The position numbers and the translations under genes are program-made. Source: Xylogone sp. PMI_703 (lineage: Eukaryota; Ascomycota; Leotiomycetes). From it: a DNA stretch of 64,000 nucleotides. Below are positions 13,332 to 25,499 of this stretch, one piece after another. The DNA lies in contig JAJTUQ010000005.1 of the NCBI GenBank assembly GCA_021399445.1, forward strand, positions 2,480,001 to 2,544,000, written 5' to 3'. Position 1 is the first letter of the stretch. Each line of letters begins with the position of its first letter. The notes below the pieces were generated by a model. That model had not been told where the DNA came from and ran no database searches. It was given only the letters and a program-made list of their open reading frames with translations.

Positions 13332-14032
13332 TTTTATTGTTTCGCTGACATGCAAACATGGACTAAGCAGGCAGATATTGCTATAATGCCGTGCAAATGT
13401 GGTAAGTGATGGAACCGCGACATAACTTGAGAAGGATTCGGATACGGCACTTTCATCAACTTACTAATCATTATTTACAAAAGTAGTCAAACGCTTGACT
13501 GAATTTGAGAATCCCAAGGAGGTACCAGGAAAGTGCAAATAGCTATGGATGATGTTGTCGATCATATCCGCTTATAAGCAGCTTACCAGATGCGCAACTC
13601 GAAACGATGTCTAGGTGACTGAAGCCAAGCATGCAACTCGAAACGGACCAGGGTACGTGCATCTTAAACTAGCCTGCTAGATGAGGGCGTTGTGCAAACG
13701 TACGATAGACTATTTACAAGTAGTCTAATCATCTGAAGTGAACCTTTTGCTTTATGCACAGTATATGATAGGCAATTGGCTCATGGTTCTTAAAAAGAGC
13801 GGCTCCGTATGACATACCTTCGTTCTCTCCTGTTATACTAGGGTAGCTTGTGGCCGGGCCCCTTGAAATTAGTCACGGGTGTCTATATAGTGAACTAGCC
13901 TATTTGCGATTTTGAAAGAATGTAATGACGAGTGATATCTTGTGTGGTGGAAGTTGAGCGACGGATATTTCTCAGTTATCAGGGCAATCTCCAGACATCT
14001 AAAAAGCCTGTACTGCGATCTACGTGGTTTCT
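13332..14032. promoter_or_regulatory. shared divergent promoter of UstYa-like genes 1 and 2
   Basis: The 701-bp region separates two divergently transcribed UstYa-like genes and so must carry both promoters. It contains two copies of GCAACTCGAAACG (13594-13606 and 13633-13645, 39 bp apart) and a CGG-N3-CGG direct repeat near 13438, the half-site type bound by Zn2Cys6 proteins. Binding is inference only. Confidence 0.45.
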
Positions 14033-15369
14033 ATGCCTTCTTCTTCGCATCACGGCACTGATGCTGCCGACGAGGAAGCAGTCCCTTTCATTAAGAATTC
14101 GACGGGCGCCGATACACATACTACGAACAAATTACACTCAAATTTATTGCCTTTCCTGCGACAAAATTTCTGGATCCTGACAACTTGTATACTAGCAATA
14201 GCTCTCATCACTACTCTGGTGAGAGATAATGCCCAGCGCCTAACACAGGGCACCTATGAAAATGGGTATCGTACGGAATTTGGTAGGAACTCTCTCCCCT
14301 TGTTTCTGCTTTAGCACATTATCAGATACCTAGGTGTTATATTTCATCTTGATTGTCGGGAGTGCGCTGACTATCCGGTTTTTCTAAATAGGCCCTTCCC
14401 GCGAAGCCATTCATATTAAAGAGGTCCAGTTCACTGGTGGATTGCGTTATGATCCGAACGGCACTCTATACGCAACGTCGAATCCAGAAGAGCCGGTGTA
14501 TGTGGGACCACCGAGCAAAGAGCTAGATGACGCATGGGAAGACCTAGTACATGGTATGGATAAAGTCAAACAACCTGAGCAGCCAGCTCGTCAGAGTTAG
14601 GCAATATAAACGCTGTTGATCGTTTGGTCATCATTTTACGAGCTTTCAAAAAGCTACATTTTGAGAACCAGGACATATGCTAAGAGATCTCTCTTATAGA
14701 CCGATATTTAGCCATCACGCCGGAGCAAGCGGCGGAAGTTGGTGGGAACCTCCATTTTATGAAGGATGTGGGTTACTACAGTGCTGGGTAAGTGATAAGA
14801 AGTTATAGGATTCTGAGCCGAATGTTATCATTGTCATAGCAGTTGGCACAGCGAGATGTTGTACTGAATTTTCAAATATTGCACCGCGGCGCTTCGTAAC
14901 TCTGCTCGGCTTTGAGGGAAGTGAATATCAGACTATAGATGACTGACTCTCCTTGATTATTTAGAGTAGATGTGCTGCACTCACTGCATTGCTTGAACAT
15001 GTTGCGAATGTCCCTGGATTTGGACCATTACAAGGAAACGGGTAATATCGAACAGGGCGAGAATGGACGCAAACACCTTGGTTAGTGATTGGTACTTCCT
15101 TTCTCCTTGTACACTCTAACTCCTGCTCTCTCCAAATAGATCATTGCGTAAATCATCTTCGGCAGATAATACAATGCCACGGGGATATGACCCCACTGCC
15201 CATCGTCTGGGAAGAAGTTGCAGGTTTTCCAAATGGCGGAAGAATAATCCCTGAGTTCGATCAGGTTCATACGTGTCGAGATTTCCGCGCTCTGAGAGAA
15301 TGGAGTACGATACAAGATCAGGGGGTTAGGAAAGCAGCGGCAGCTGAAAAGCAAGCAGGCCACGCCTGA
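14033..15369 (+). CDS. UstYa-like (DUF3328) oxidase 2
   Basis: Five exons, 14033-14282, 14392-14553, 14700-14787, 14965-15080 and 15140-15369, join in consistent phases to about 281 residues. A hydrophilic N-terminus precedes a single transmembrane helix (about residues 45-65, FWILTTCILAIALITTLV). The lumenal domain has FTGGLRY, PEEPVYVGPPSKELDDAWE, then HSLHC with LNMLR, and HLDHC with VNHLR and a Cys-His-Gly-Asp after it. These are the paired HxxHC signatures of the UstYa family, which acts on peptide natural products in the secretory or ER membrane. The ATG at 14033 is the first in frame after an upstream stop. The gene is intact and divergent from UstYa-like gene 1. Confidence 0.87.
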
Positions 15370-17529
15370 TACTAGAGAAATATAATGCTGTATAACTAAA
15401 ATCCTTAATAACTCAATAGATACTATGGCAAATTTATTTTTATGTACTTTATTCTTCGTATAATACCATTTTCAAAGTATGCTATATCAGACATGGTTGG
15501 TTTTGCTTTTGATTACACTACTGCAGATCTGCAAACAAAGAGTCGAAAATGAATGTACGTTCCAATTAACTAACTATCAATATTCTCACATGAAAGTAGT
15601 TGTATACAGGCCGATTGAATGAGCTTCAAAAGTCGTCTCTCCTGGTTAATTTCCCGATGGGTAGATTCAAGGCTCAGCAAATCCTCTTACAGCTTTCTTT
15701 ATTTGCACATTTGAACTTGAGTACATTAATGCCGAGATTGGGGTTTAGCAGTGGGAAATTGTGGGTTAGGAATACTCTACTCCCGCAAAATTGTGAATAA
15801 TAATGATAAATTACCTTTGGCTTGCGCCTTTTTCGCTGAGATATGCGTAAGGAATTCTTAGGCAGGCCATAATATATTAGCCATTATGACTAGAAACAGT
15901 ATGAGTAAAACTAGAAGAATGGCATTCTTCATTTAGTATGTTACGTTCTTTCTGTTCTCAGGATATTTCAGGTGTGGAGGGGAGCAGAGTCTGACTGCAA
16001 GTGATGTCTAGAGGAGGCTTTCCGGCAATCGGCGCCGAGTTACGAAGCCCCGCACCGGGGTAAGATCTGGGGTCTGAAGATAACATTATTATTAGTAGGA
16101 CAATGTAAATAGATAGGTACGGTATTGAGACAAGGGATATGTATCATAGTTGAATCTCTCCATTCCTATCTCTCGGGTAGGTACAGTAGGGCTTGTGACT
16201 CATGAAGCAAATTCCTCTCGAACAAGTCAGCTAACTAGCGTGCCAGTCTACCAACGGGCCATGTGATATTTTACCATATTTGCCTCTATATTATAGGCTT
16301 ACCTTATCCTATGTGGTGGTCATCTATTCTAGCAATCAATGAAGCATTGATATTATGCTAAACTAAATGAATATCTATAATTTTTTGAGATCGTTTTTCT
16401 CTTGAAAACATTGTCCTAATTACAATCAATCAGTCTTAGCCTGAAAACACATAATCAACATCAACAAGAATATCAACATCATGTTACGGCTTTTACAATA
16501 ATTGCATACAATAACAACGTATTGTTAGTAAACAAACTCACATTCGCATTAGCACTCATCCTGCATATTGAAAACACGAAAGTGTTTAGTGTTAATATGT
16601 CAGCCACAAACCCTCAAAAGACCAAACCACGAGCTAGAAAGGTGGTGGCTTTTGAAATCATTACTCTTAACCACAGTCACTGAATCGCTGAATAAACGTG
16701 GCAATTTAAGAAGCACTTGGAAAACTCAAATTACACTATGCATTTACTTCTCCGGAAAGCTAACAAGGCATGGTGAGAGCATGGTTATCACACTCAAAAA
16801 CTGGGAAATTGAGGTTCTCAGGCCCATTAAAAGAGTCCGAATAGTTGAAAGCTCAAGTAGTAAATTTGTGAGGATCCCAGAGATCATGAAAGCGAAAGGA
16901 GAACTGGAAGCTAAAATGGCTAGTTGGAAGGTTAAAAACCCTGGACTGATGACTGTGACAACTTATAGATAGTAGAATTTATGCCTACAGAGGAATTAAT
17001 GTTTTAATTCCCATTGGAGTAGTTGACAGCTAGTATAACATTGCAGAAATAATGGATTTTGTTGAAAGAGTAACTTATGCTTCTGGAAGGGCTTAGCCAT
17101 AATCCCTAGCTTTGAGTCCTAGCGTGTGGGGTTGGGGTCGTGGAGTAAGCGGCTTCAAAGTCGCCCAGGGTGAGAGTTAAAAGTTAACAGAGCTACGATG
17201 ATGTGTAGAGGGAAAGAATGGATTGCTCCTTCCCTACACTATTAACCCCGCACCATGGGCTTATTGGGCGGGAAGAATACCTCGACAGCTAGGACAGTGC
17301 CAGGAGACATTCCGAGGTGTTGTTTGTACAGTGCCGAGGGAAGTGAGTCCCGAGTGGCCTCTGGTAATGTAGAAGGCCCTTAATTTGGGGTTTTATAAAT
17401 TGGTTTCACTCCCACTTGGGGTTGTTCGATACGCTTTCCGCGCTATTAGTCAGAGAATTCGTCCTGTTACATTCAACCGGGCTCGATCTTATTCTCACCA
17501 TATCAATTTCAAAAAAGGGGGAGGAAAAC
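15370..17529. other. intergenic with a weak unrecognised ORF
   Basis: No confident gene. A frame at about 16568-16972 (Lys/Arg-rich, ending KNPGLMTVTTYR) is open, but it lacks an early ATG and matches no family I know. A second short frame beginning with the ATG near 16595 stops after 28 codons. The rest is AT-rich spacer. The last 130 bases lead into the GST-like gene. Confidence 0.4.
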
Positions 17530-18705
17530 ATGTATCTCAAAACCAACAAGTCTCATAGCAAACCAATCTTTTGGAGCGCTCCTTCCTCAGCATTTTCAGG
17601 GAAGCTGCGTGGTTTCATCGCTAAGGCCGGCCTCGACGTTGAAGAGCGCTTTGCACATGAGCCACGTTTTCACCAGGAGATAGTCCCCTTGATTGGGTAT
17701 TTCGTGATACCGGTTTTCGAACTTGAAGACGGGACGATTCTGCAAGATACAACTGAGACAATCTTGTATTTTGAAAATAAGGCCTCGGCACAGATCCAGC
17801 GTAGCCTCATTCCTAAAACCGCACTGTTAAATGCCACGGCACATCTGCTCAATTTCTTAGGTACCGACGGCTTCCATAAGCCAGGTATGCATTACCGGTG
17901 GACTTACGAAGGCCGGCAGGAAGCTTTCCTGGATAATGCATTTGCGGAGTGGGTAGCACCCGTTACTGGCACTACACGAAAGCAGCAGACCGCCAAGTTT
18001 ACGTCTGACTATCTCCCCGCACTGGGGATAGTCAAAGAGACTGTTGATGTGATTGAGCAGGCGTGGGTAGAATGTCTTGGGGTGCTTAATCGTCACTTCA
18101 GTGTCCATCCTTATCTACTTGGGGCCGTTCCTACCGTTGCTGATTGTGGACTCATGACTATGTTATGGGCACATTTAGCCCGCGACCCTGTACCTGCGTA
18201 CCTGATGCGTACACAGGCGCCTATGGTCTCTCGATGGGCTGAAAGAATGGTCCGGCCCGGGCTGTTTGACGGTAGCTTCCCCAACGTCAACTCATCCCTG
18301 GATGATGATAGACTTCCCGAGACATTGATACCATTCCTGAAGTACCTCTTTTCTCGGGTTGTACCAGAAACCATTGCCAGTGTTCAAGCGTTCAATCGCA
18401 TGGTTGAGCAGAATCCAGGTTTAGGAAGTGGTGATTACTTAGACGACAATAATTCCAATAATCTCAGTGCTCACCCTACGTGTGGACAGATAGAGTACAA
18501 CCTTCTCGGAACGAGAATTACACGATCGGCCTTCGTAGATACAGCATTTCAGTTTCAAACGTTTGCACGCGCTGTTCAAAACTTGGGGGAGGAAGACAGG
18601 GCACGGTTTCAGTCCGAAATGGCGGCTCATGGTGGTACGGATCTGCTCACTTTAAGTCTGGCTCGGCCAATTGATTATCATAATTACCGGTACAGACTCG
18701 CATAA
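17530..18705 (+). CDS. glutathione S-transferase-like protein
   Basis: A single-exon gene of 391 residues. The N-terminal third has the thioredoxin-like GST fold pattern: a short strand leading to SAPSSAFSGKLRGF, then VIPVFELEDGTILQDTTE, in which the Pro after VI is the conserved cis-Pro and the DTTE segment is the glutathione-contacting helix start. A GST_C-like helical domain follows, including HPYLLGAVPTVADCGLM, the usual N-capping box region. The protein is longer than typical GSTs (about 220 residues) because of a further C-terminal domain of about 150 residues. The ATG at 17530 is preferred; upstream open frame lacks an ATG. In metabolite clusters such proteins may conjugate glutathione or isomerise intermediates. 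The substrate is unknown. Confidence 0.75.
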   Translation: MYLKTNKSHSKPIFWSAPSSAFSGKLRGFIAKAGLDVEERFAHEPRFHQEIVPLIGYFVIPVFELEDGTILQDTTETILYFENKASAQIQRSLIPKTALLNATAHLLNFLGTDGFHKPGMHYRWTYEGRQEAFLDNAFAEWVAPVTGTTRKQQTAKFTSDYLPALGIVKETVDVIEQAWVECLGVLNRHFSVHPYLLGAVPTVADCGLMTMLWAHLARDPVPAYLMRTQAPMVSRWAERMVRPGLFDGSFPNVNSSLDDDRLPETLIPFLKYLFSRVVPETIASVQAFNRMVEQNPGLGSGDYLDDNNSNNLSAHPTCGQIEYNLLGTRITRSAFVDTAFQFQTFARAVQNLGEEDRARFQSEMAAHGGTDLLTLSLARPIDYHNYRYRLA

Positions 18706-19339
18706 CCAAGATGCTATCAAGCGTATGTTAAGTTCTCTTTGGCGTAGCTCTGGTGGCTCTTTTGGAGGAGTGTTCTGTATGCCAACCAAGCAAAGAGAAG
18801 TGTTGTGTGCTGTATGTTTATCCAGCGTGGACGATCGAGGAGTCGAGTTGTGCCGCGTATCTACAAGTAGAACAATGATGTGCATTATTTATTCAAGTGA
18901 ATTATTATTCCAGTAGACTACCACAGTACAGTACAGTATAATTTATATATGAGACAGTATCTGAGTCCAGCCATCCGTAGACATCCACGAAATCTTCTAT
19001 CAACACTAAAATGTAGTGAAACTAGTCATTTTTCATGCCCCGCAATTTACAGAAAGACAAGGCGCCCTGGGATAGTGATGATTTTCCTCCGAGCCCGTGA
19101 CAAGAGACTTACCTGAAAAGCACGTTGTAGCAATTGAATGGAAGTACTCCACAGTAAGTAAACAGTTTCCAGGCAGAACTCTGTGTCCAAAACGTAAACA
19201 ATACGCGCCCACATGACGCTTGACCAAGGCACAGAAAAAGGAAGCGGCGATTAAGACGAGGTATCAGAACAATACTAGAATGTTGGTGAGCACTAAATGC
19301 CGCTGATACCGCTGGAGCGGACAGAGCGGATGTGGCGGC
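18706..19339. other. 3' intergenic between convergent genes
   Basis: The spacer separates the GST-like gene and the split regulator, which converge. I see no gene; only short overlapping frames. Confidence 0.5.
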
Positions 19340-20234
19340 CTAAATATAATTCACGGTATCCCAAAGCATTTGGTCGTCGGGGGTTCCAGCGAATTGCGAT
19401 TGCCGGTTTCGCGGCCCAGTATTGTCAACGTCTTCATTTTCTAATAGAGAGGTGGTGATTAGGTTTTCCATAGGACCAGACGCAAAGTCGTAATGTAATA
19501 AGTCCGCCATTGGTAGCAGCGGCTGAGAAGAGACGGGAAAGATTGCGGTGTCGTTAAACAGCATATCCAGTGCGTCCGTAGAATCTTTCGCGGGTTGATC
19601 CCCAAGGTGCGTGTAAGCTAGGTCTTGTTGAAGGTTTTCCCCATTTCCAACGGATGAGGTGATGGATGGCTGATGTGGTAGCAATGGTGATCTAGAAGTG
19701 GATGCTGGAAATGACGGTTGGCTGTTCAACTGTGCCTTAGCCCTTGTAACAGCCTCTTCTGCTCGAGAAAGAATGGCCTTGATGACACGTAGTCCTGGCC
19801 CTGCCAGTGGATTTGTATGGCGAATCTTCTGTAGTCTTTCTGTTGCCAATTTAGTTGTATTAAGTGTATTGATGATGAGCTCATGATTTTCATGAGGGTG
19901 GGAGATGAGGACCGCCAGTACCGATACACAAGGCTCAATGGTCAAGTATGTTAGAGTAAACATTACATGTTGGTTGGGCTTAAGTGTCTGGAAGAATATC
20001 TCCTGGGCGTCGAGTATAGAGATGCCACACGTCAGCAATTCTTTTCGACTTTGAGGAATATGAAATAGATACGGACGGTGAAGAAGCAGAAGAAAGAACA
20101 TGATGGATGATCGAAGATGTTGCCGCTGTAAAGGTAGCCACGGAAATCGCAGATCAAACGTGGTGTCGGGGTTTTCAAACCGATACAAGGGAGGCAGAGA
20201 TCTGATATAGTCAAGAGTGCTCTGATGAATTTGC

Positions 20235-20239
20235 ATCAC
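20235..20239. repeat. target site duplication, left copy (ATCAC)
   Basis: ATCAC directly precedes the left LTR and recurs directly after the right LTR (25495-25499). Five bases is the usual size for Copia integration. The duplicated bases are coding in the host regulator. Confidence 0.9.
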
Positions 20240-20384
20240 TGTTGCATAATATGGTGGCCGTGCTGTGGCGCCGGCAATCACCGAGCCCCTTATCTTACTG
20301 TATATATAGAACTCCCATTCGTACACCTCCCAATACACACAGATCACTCAATTATTACTATATACAACCGTAACTTATGCGACA
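20240..20384 (+). repeat. 5' LTR of the Copia element
   Basis: 145 bp, TG..CA ends, identical by eye to 25350-25494. A TATATATA box lies at 20301-20308 and probably marks the U3 promoter for the element's own transcript on the plus strand. Confidence 0.93.
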
Positions 20385-20395
20385 GTTATGAGCCC
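20385..20395 (+). other. primer-binding site, half-tRNA iMet type
   Basis: GTTATGAGCCC follows the 5' LTR immediately. It is complementary to the GGGCTCATAAC anticodon stem-loop of eukaryotic initiator tRNA-Met, as in Drosophila copia and yeast Ty5, which prime with an internally cleaved tRNA half and not with the 3' CCA end. The match was judged from memory of the tRNA sequence. Confidence 0.7.
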
Positions 20396-20520
20396 GGCAA
20401 GCACTTACTTGACATAACTTTATTATTGCTGCAAATACTGAAGTTCCATTGCCTTTTACTACTTTGTTACCTCACCGTTACTCTTTCCATCGCGATCGGT
20501 AACCGTCCACAATCATTATT

Positions 20521-23500
20521 ATGGAGTCAACTCAGGTCAACAGAATGATCTTACACATTCCTTATGACTGGGAGAACTGGTACAGAGACCTGAAAAGCGG
20601 TATACTCTTAGAAATATGGGAATTAGTGGACCCGGAGCCCCGTAGGAGCAAAGCCTTAACATCTTCAACGGATTCCTCTATGTCAACCTCTGCAACGGCA
20701 TCTCCTTCAGAGCCTCAAAACTCCCCAAGGAGAAAGCCTATGCCAAAGCCTATTTCTCTTGATTTCTCAGATTACCATAAAGGAGCCACTAAGTTCTCAG
20801 TGCTCAACTCCACAGAGCAAAAGGTTTACATGAACGTATAACATATCTACGAAGTACAACTCAAGGAATATAGAACGAAATCGCAGGCTCTCTAAGAGGT
20901 TCGACACCGAATACAGCTCACAGTATCGGATGCAAAAAAGGCATTACTTTCACCAGAGAAATCAACGAGGAAATGGCTAAGAATACTCATAAAGAACATT
21001 AAATCCTCTCAAGCTCAAGCATAATAGTCAACAGAACTTCGATATCGGCAGGCTATTAAACCTTTAAGTACGACAACTCCGAAAGTCATAATCCCATGGA
21101 TCAACGAATGGGAGATAGCTATAGCTCAGGTGACCAAAGTACAGCTTTTATACGTTACAAATACATAGGCATAGTTAAGGGATTTCTGTTCAGTAATTAG
21201 AGAGATAGCTGAATCGGTCGTAACAATATATAAGCTTCAGACAGACTCGGTGATTGACTTAGACTTTCAACAGGTCAGAAAAGTATTTAGAGCTTGGTAC
21301 TAAAGGCGTTATCTAACGAGTATAACTCAAGAGTTTATTATTCGCAGAAATACTTTTGAAGCTTAATTCGCGGATGAAAATGTTGATTCAGATGAAAAGG
21401 CTAACACTGCTGACTTAGAGACTAAAAGTAAAAAGAATAATCAAAAAAGGCTACAAATTAAGATTTTTATAATTAATAATTGTAAGTCTAAGAGAGCTCA
21501 GTATGAAGCCTGTGATAGTCTCCACGATTTAGCAAAATGCTAATTAGTTTTTGAAGAATCAAGACTTCTAAGGTGAAAATTAAGTAAGTGTAAGTTAGAA
21601 AACCTAGAAAAATGTTTTAAGAACAACAAATCTTTAGTTAGTTTAATCGAAAAAGTAAAGATAAAATATAAAGATAAGGTTTAACAATTATAGAGACAGT
21701 ATGTAAAATATGTAAACGTTATCTTTTATGTGTTTAATGTTTTTATCAGTATACCAGAAAGTCGTTATACTTTGATTAATTTAACGATATTTGATTCTGG
21801 AACAACCTTATATATATTTAACGATTTGTCATACTTTTATAATATTCGAAAAGCTCTTTAACATTAATATATAACAACAGATAACTCTTTTGTACTTATT
21901 TTGGTATATAAAGACATGAATATTATTGTTCAAGGAATACAAGGCCTTTAATCCTTTCGTTTGAAGAATATAACATATTACAGAAATTTTAAGTATAACT
22001 TAGTCTTTTTCGATAAGTTAAGACAAAATGGCTTTTATTAAGATACTCAGAAAGACTTATTAATACGTAATAACAAAACCGTTATATATAAAATAAAAGT
22101 CTTTATTGATCAACGAATATTCGAATATAGGCCAGTAAATCAGCTATTATATTATTATTTTATGTTCGTTATTCTTAGACAACGACGGAGAACTACTTAC
22201 GATATTCAGCTTATTTCTACAGTAAGTGAAGAGTTTTAGTACAAGAGAATAGACTATATTAGTTCTTGGCCATTATATATACTCAGAAAACAGGTTTTAG
22301 GAGTCAAAATTCGAGGTCCTTGTACGATAAAATGCTCTGATTATGCAGAAGGCAAAATCAAACGATAAATTATACAGAGACTTCTTGAACAGCTAGTTAT
22401 TCAGAAACCTTTTCACGAGATTCATATTGATTGAACAGATTTATCGTTAGATTATCAAGGTCATCAAAGAATTATGTTTATTATATATAAATAAAGTAGT
22501 ATAGTAATTCTTTATTTCATAAGTATTTATAACACTGAACAAGAGAATCTGAGGATTCTTAAAGACTTTGTTCGATAATGTAAAAACCAGTATAATCTTA
22601 AAATCAAGGTAATATAGTCAAACAGCGAACTGAATCACAGGATTACCAAAAAATGACTTCAAGAACAAGGAATTATTTTTGAGCTTTTAACTTTAGAGAC
22701 CTATGATCAAAATAATAAAGTTGAACACTCAAGGAGTGTAATCATGGAGAAAATACGCTGTATACGAATAAAAACAAGATTATTATATAATTTATAGCTA
22801 GAAATCATCAATTTAGCTGTATATTTGTTCAACTACATCCCCAAGTAATGGAATGATAGTCAAACACTGTATGAGCAGTTCTATAGCTATATAGACTATC
22901 AGGAAAGTAGGAAAAGTACAGAAGTCATAGTCAAGAAGCTATGGTTCTCACATCTGAAGATATATAGTTATAGAGTATATGTTATGATTAAAGATACTTA
23001 GCTGAAAAAGAACTAATTATTTAAGCTAGATCCGAAAGTGTATATTGACTATTTAGTCGGTTATAACTTTATTAACATATTTCGAATATAGATTCTTTAT
23101 TAAAACAAGATTATTTTAATTAAAAATATAATATTTGATGAAAATACCTTATTTAACAGTAAGAAAGAAAACATTTCAGACATTTTAATAAAGAAGAAAA
23201 ATGAATTTGTAGAATAGGTTTAACTTTAGCAACAAATAATGGTCAATATATAAGTTATTCAAGAGAACAACAAAAATATGATCGTTGTTAATACAGGAGA
23301 TTTTAACTTTGACTTTGATTATGATGAGTTCTTATTAGTCAGAGAAGAGTCAGATTCTGTAAACCTTTATGATATAATATACGAGTTTTTATTATAGTTT
23401 ATATTGCTAGAATTATTAACATTATTTTCAGTAAGCTTTGTTTGCTTATTTATATATAACAGGGCAAGCCCTGAAAAGGTAAGACAGAATATGAAGTTTT

Positions 23501-25278
23501 AAGCTCTGGGACAATTTCCAGACAATTTAAGTAACTTCAAACGTTACAAAGTAGTACAGAGATAAAAAGGAGTATTCAACATAAACTGTATATTCAAGGC
23601 TAATAAGAAAAACCTTCCCCCAGAACCTAAAAATGTCCGAGAACTCGAAAATCACTTTTTCAAGAAATAGTTCAAAAAGGCTTAACGCTAACATTTAGCT
23701 GAACACGAACAAAAAAGAATTTTTAAAAAGATTAAACGTTTGAATTCCCGAGGTCTGAAGGTTTTAGACTATATATAAATATTTAAATATAAGTTGGATA
23801 AGTATAGAAATCTTCAGAAATGTAAAGTAAAGCTCATAGTATGTAAGAATCAGTAAGCAGCCGGAGAGTTTCTTACGAAGATTACAACGTTAGTAAGTAT
23901 AGTTTTTAGAATTTTTATAGTTATGACTACTTATTTTGACTTAAAAACATGTTAATTAGATGTTGTTAACACGTTTGTCAACTGTGATTTAGATAAAATA
24001 GTTTATATGTAGTTATTCCCAGGTTTCGAAAAACTAGGAAAAATACTTTTACTCCAGAAGACTTTGTATAAGTTCAGACGATCTTCATTATTGTAGCAAA
24101 AGGTATTTACAGATATGTTTGTTTACCTAGGATTTAAGTTAATTCCCCAAGAACTATACGTGGCCGTAAAAAGAAGAGTTATAGTCTTTTATTACGTTGA
24201 CGATATCGTCTTCACTTTTAGGAAGAAGAGCAAACCTGTGACAGACTAAGTTATTCAAGACCTCAAGAAACAGTTTAAAATGACAGATTACGGAGAATTA
24301 AAGTGGTTTTTAAGAGTTTATATTATTAAAGACTGAACCAAGAAACAATTATAACTTTCTTAGACTTCATATATTGAAAAGATTATTAATCAATCTGGTA
24401 TTACACTTATTGATAAACCTCTTGACATTCCTTTATTTCCAGGCCATTTAACGTTTTTTACTTCACAAACTATAAATTAGTCGATTCACGAGTTTTAAAG
24501 CAAGGTCGGCTCAGTGTTGTACGCTACAATAACTATATGACTAGATATTGTTTTCTCAGTATATAAACTAGTTCAGTTCAACTTGAACCCAAGCTAACAA
24601 TATTATGACATGATAAACTGAGTAATTCAATATCTCTATTATACACGAAATAAAGCTATCGGTTATGGCTATAAAGGGGAAAAAGGAACATTATGTTTTA
24701 TGTACTATAGTGATACTTCTTTTACAGACAATTCAACCGATCGCAAGAGCTTACAAGGTTATGTCATGATGCTGTTTGGAGGGCCTGTATCATGGCGTAC
24801 GAACAAACAAGATACAGTGACCACATCGAGCACAGAGACCGAATTACTGGCTATTTCGCAAACCGCGAAAGAAGCCATATGGCTGGGAAGGCTGTTCAAG
24901 GCCATGTTGTTGGAACTGAACGAACCCCTCGAATTACAGTGCGATAACAAGCAAACGATACGGTTGATATGCGAGGAATCAGCTAAGCTACAGACCAAGC
25001 TTCGGCACGTCGATATACACAACCACTGGCTTCGACAAGAGCACTCGAATGGGAGAATACAGGTCAACTGGCTGGAAACAAGCAAGATGGTGGCAGACGG
25101 GCTGACGAAGGGGCTTCCAAAGCTGAAACACACGCGTTTCGTCGACCAGCTTGGCATACAAGATATAGGGGAGAGAATAGCTATAATCAGGCGTATGGAC
25201 GAGCTACGGGAGAGGGTGGTGAACCGCGAAGTGGAAATGGAGTGGAAGACTGGTGGGAGAGCGCTTAGTAAGCAATAA
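20521..25278 (+). pseudogene. Copia gag-pol ORF riddled with transition-type stops
   Basis: One frame of 1586 codons runs from the ATG at 20521 to the stop at 25276-25278 with no net frameshift, but at least 40 stops lie between 20839 and 24621. Recognisable pieces in order: a short gag-like N-terminus; FDSGTT protease active site near 21790; GPCTIKCSDYAEGK pre-integrase around 22318; integrase start with HID-stop-TDL near 22428, where Trp is expected; RT catalytic YVDD at 24193-24204; clean RNase H from about 24700 with YSDTSFTDNSTDRKSLQGY and GGPVSW. Stops fall where Gln (CAA/CAG), Arg (CGA) or Trp (TGG) are expected, consistent with C-to-T changes on either strand. The element cannot encode its own polyprotein. 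Confidence 0.85.
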
Positions 25279-25340
25279 AGCCCTAAAGCGTAGCCCTATG
25301 AAGGTTTTTGCAGAGTGCCACACCATGGTTCTGGCACTCT

Positions 25341-25349
25341 GAAGGGGTG
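25341..25349 (+). other. polypurine tract of the Copia element
   Basis: GAAGGGGTG abuts the 3' LTR and is nearly all purine, the expected plus-strand primer for reverse transcription. Confidence 0.6.
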
Positions 25350-25494
25350 TGTTGCATAATATGGTGGCCGTGCTGTGGCGCCGGCAATCACCGAGCCCCT
25401 TATCTTACTGTATATATAGAACTCCCATTCGTACACCTCCCAATACACACAGATCACTCAATTATTACTATATACAACCGTAACTTATGCGACA
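25350..25494 (+). repeat. 3' LTR of the Copia element
   Basis: 145 bp, identical by eye to the 5' LTR at 20240-20384. Confidence 0.93.
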
Positions 25495-25499
25495 ATCAC
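25495..25499. repeat. target site duplication, right copy (ATCAC)
   Basis: This copy matches 20235-20239. Counting only one of the two copies restores the phase of the host exon. Confidence 0.9.

Larger units (their letters stand above)
20240..25494 (+). mobile_element. Ty1/Copia LTR retrotransposon with internal RIP-like decay
   Basis: The element is 5255 bp, bounded by two 145-bp LTRs beginning TGTTGC and ending GCGACA and flanked by ATCAC duplications. Domain order is gag-like, protease, pre-integrase, integrase, reverse transcriptase, RNase H, with integrase before RT, which defines Copia. It sits antisense to the host transcription factor gene. The LTRs are identical by eye, implying recent insertion, yet the interior from 20839 to about 24621 is full of in-frame stops without net frameshift. 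The outer parts of the coding region are clean and less AT-rich. Confidence 0.93.

Noticed and set aside
16568..16972. 134-codon plus-strand frame
   Set aside because: No early ATG, no recognisable family; kept only as a remark in the intergenic entry.
20839..24621. Reassigned stop codons in the Copia ORF
   Set aside because: All three stop codons occur, at sites of different expected residues (Gln, Arg, Trp), and host genes end with normal stops. Transition mutation explains it better.
24759..25157. 132-codon minus-strand frame inside the Copia RNase H region
   Set aside because: It is the antisense shadow of the clean RNase H coding sequence and has no features.
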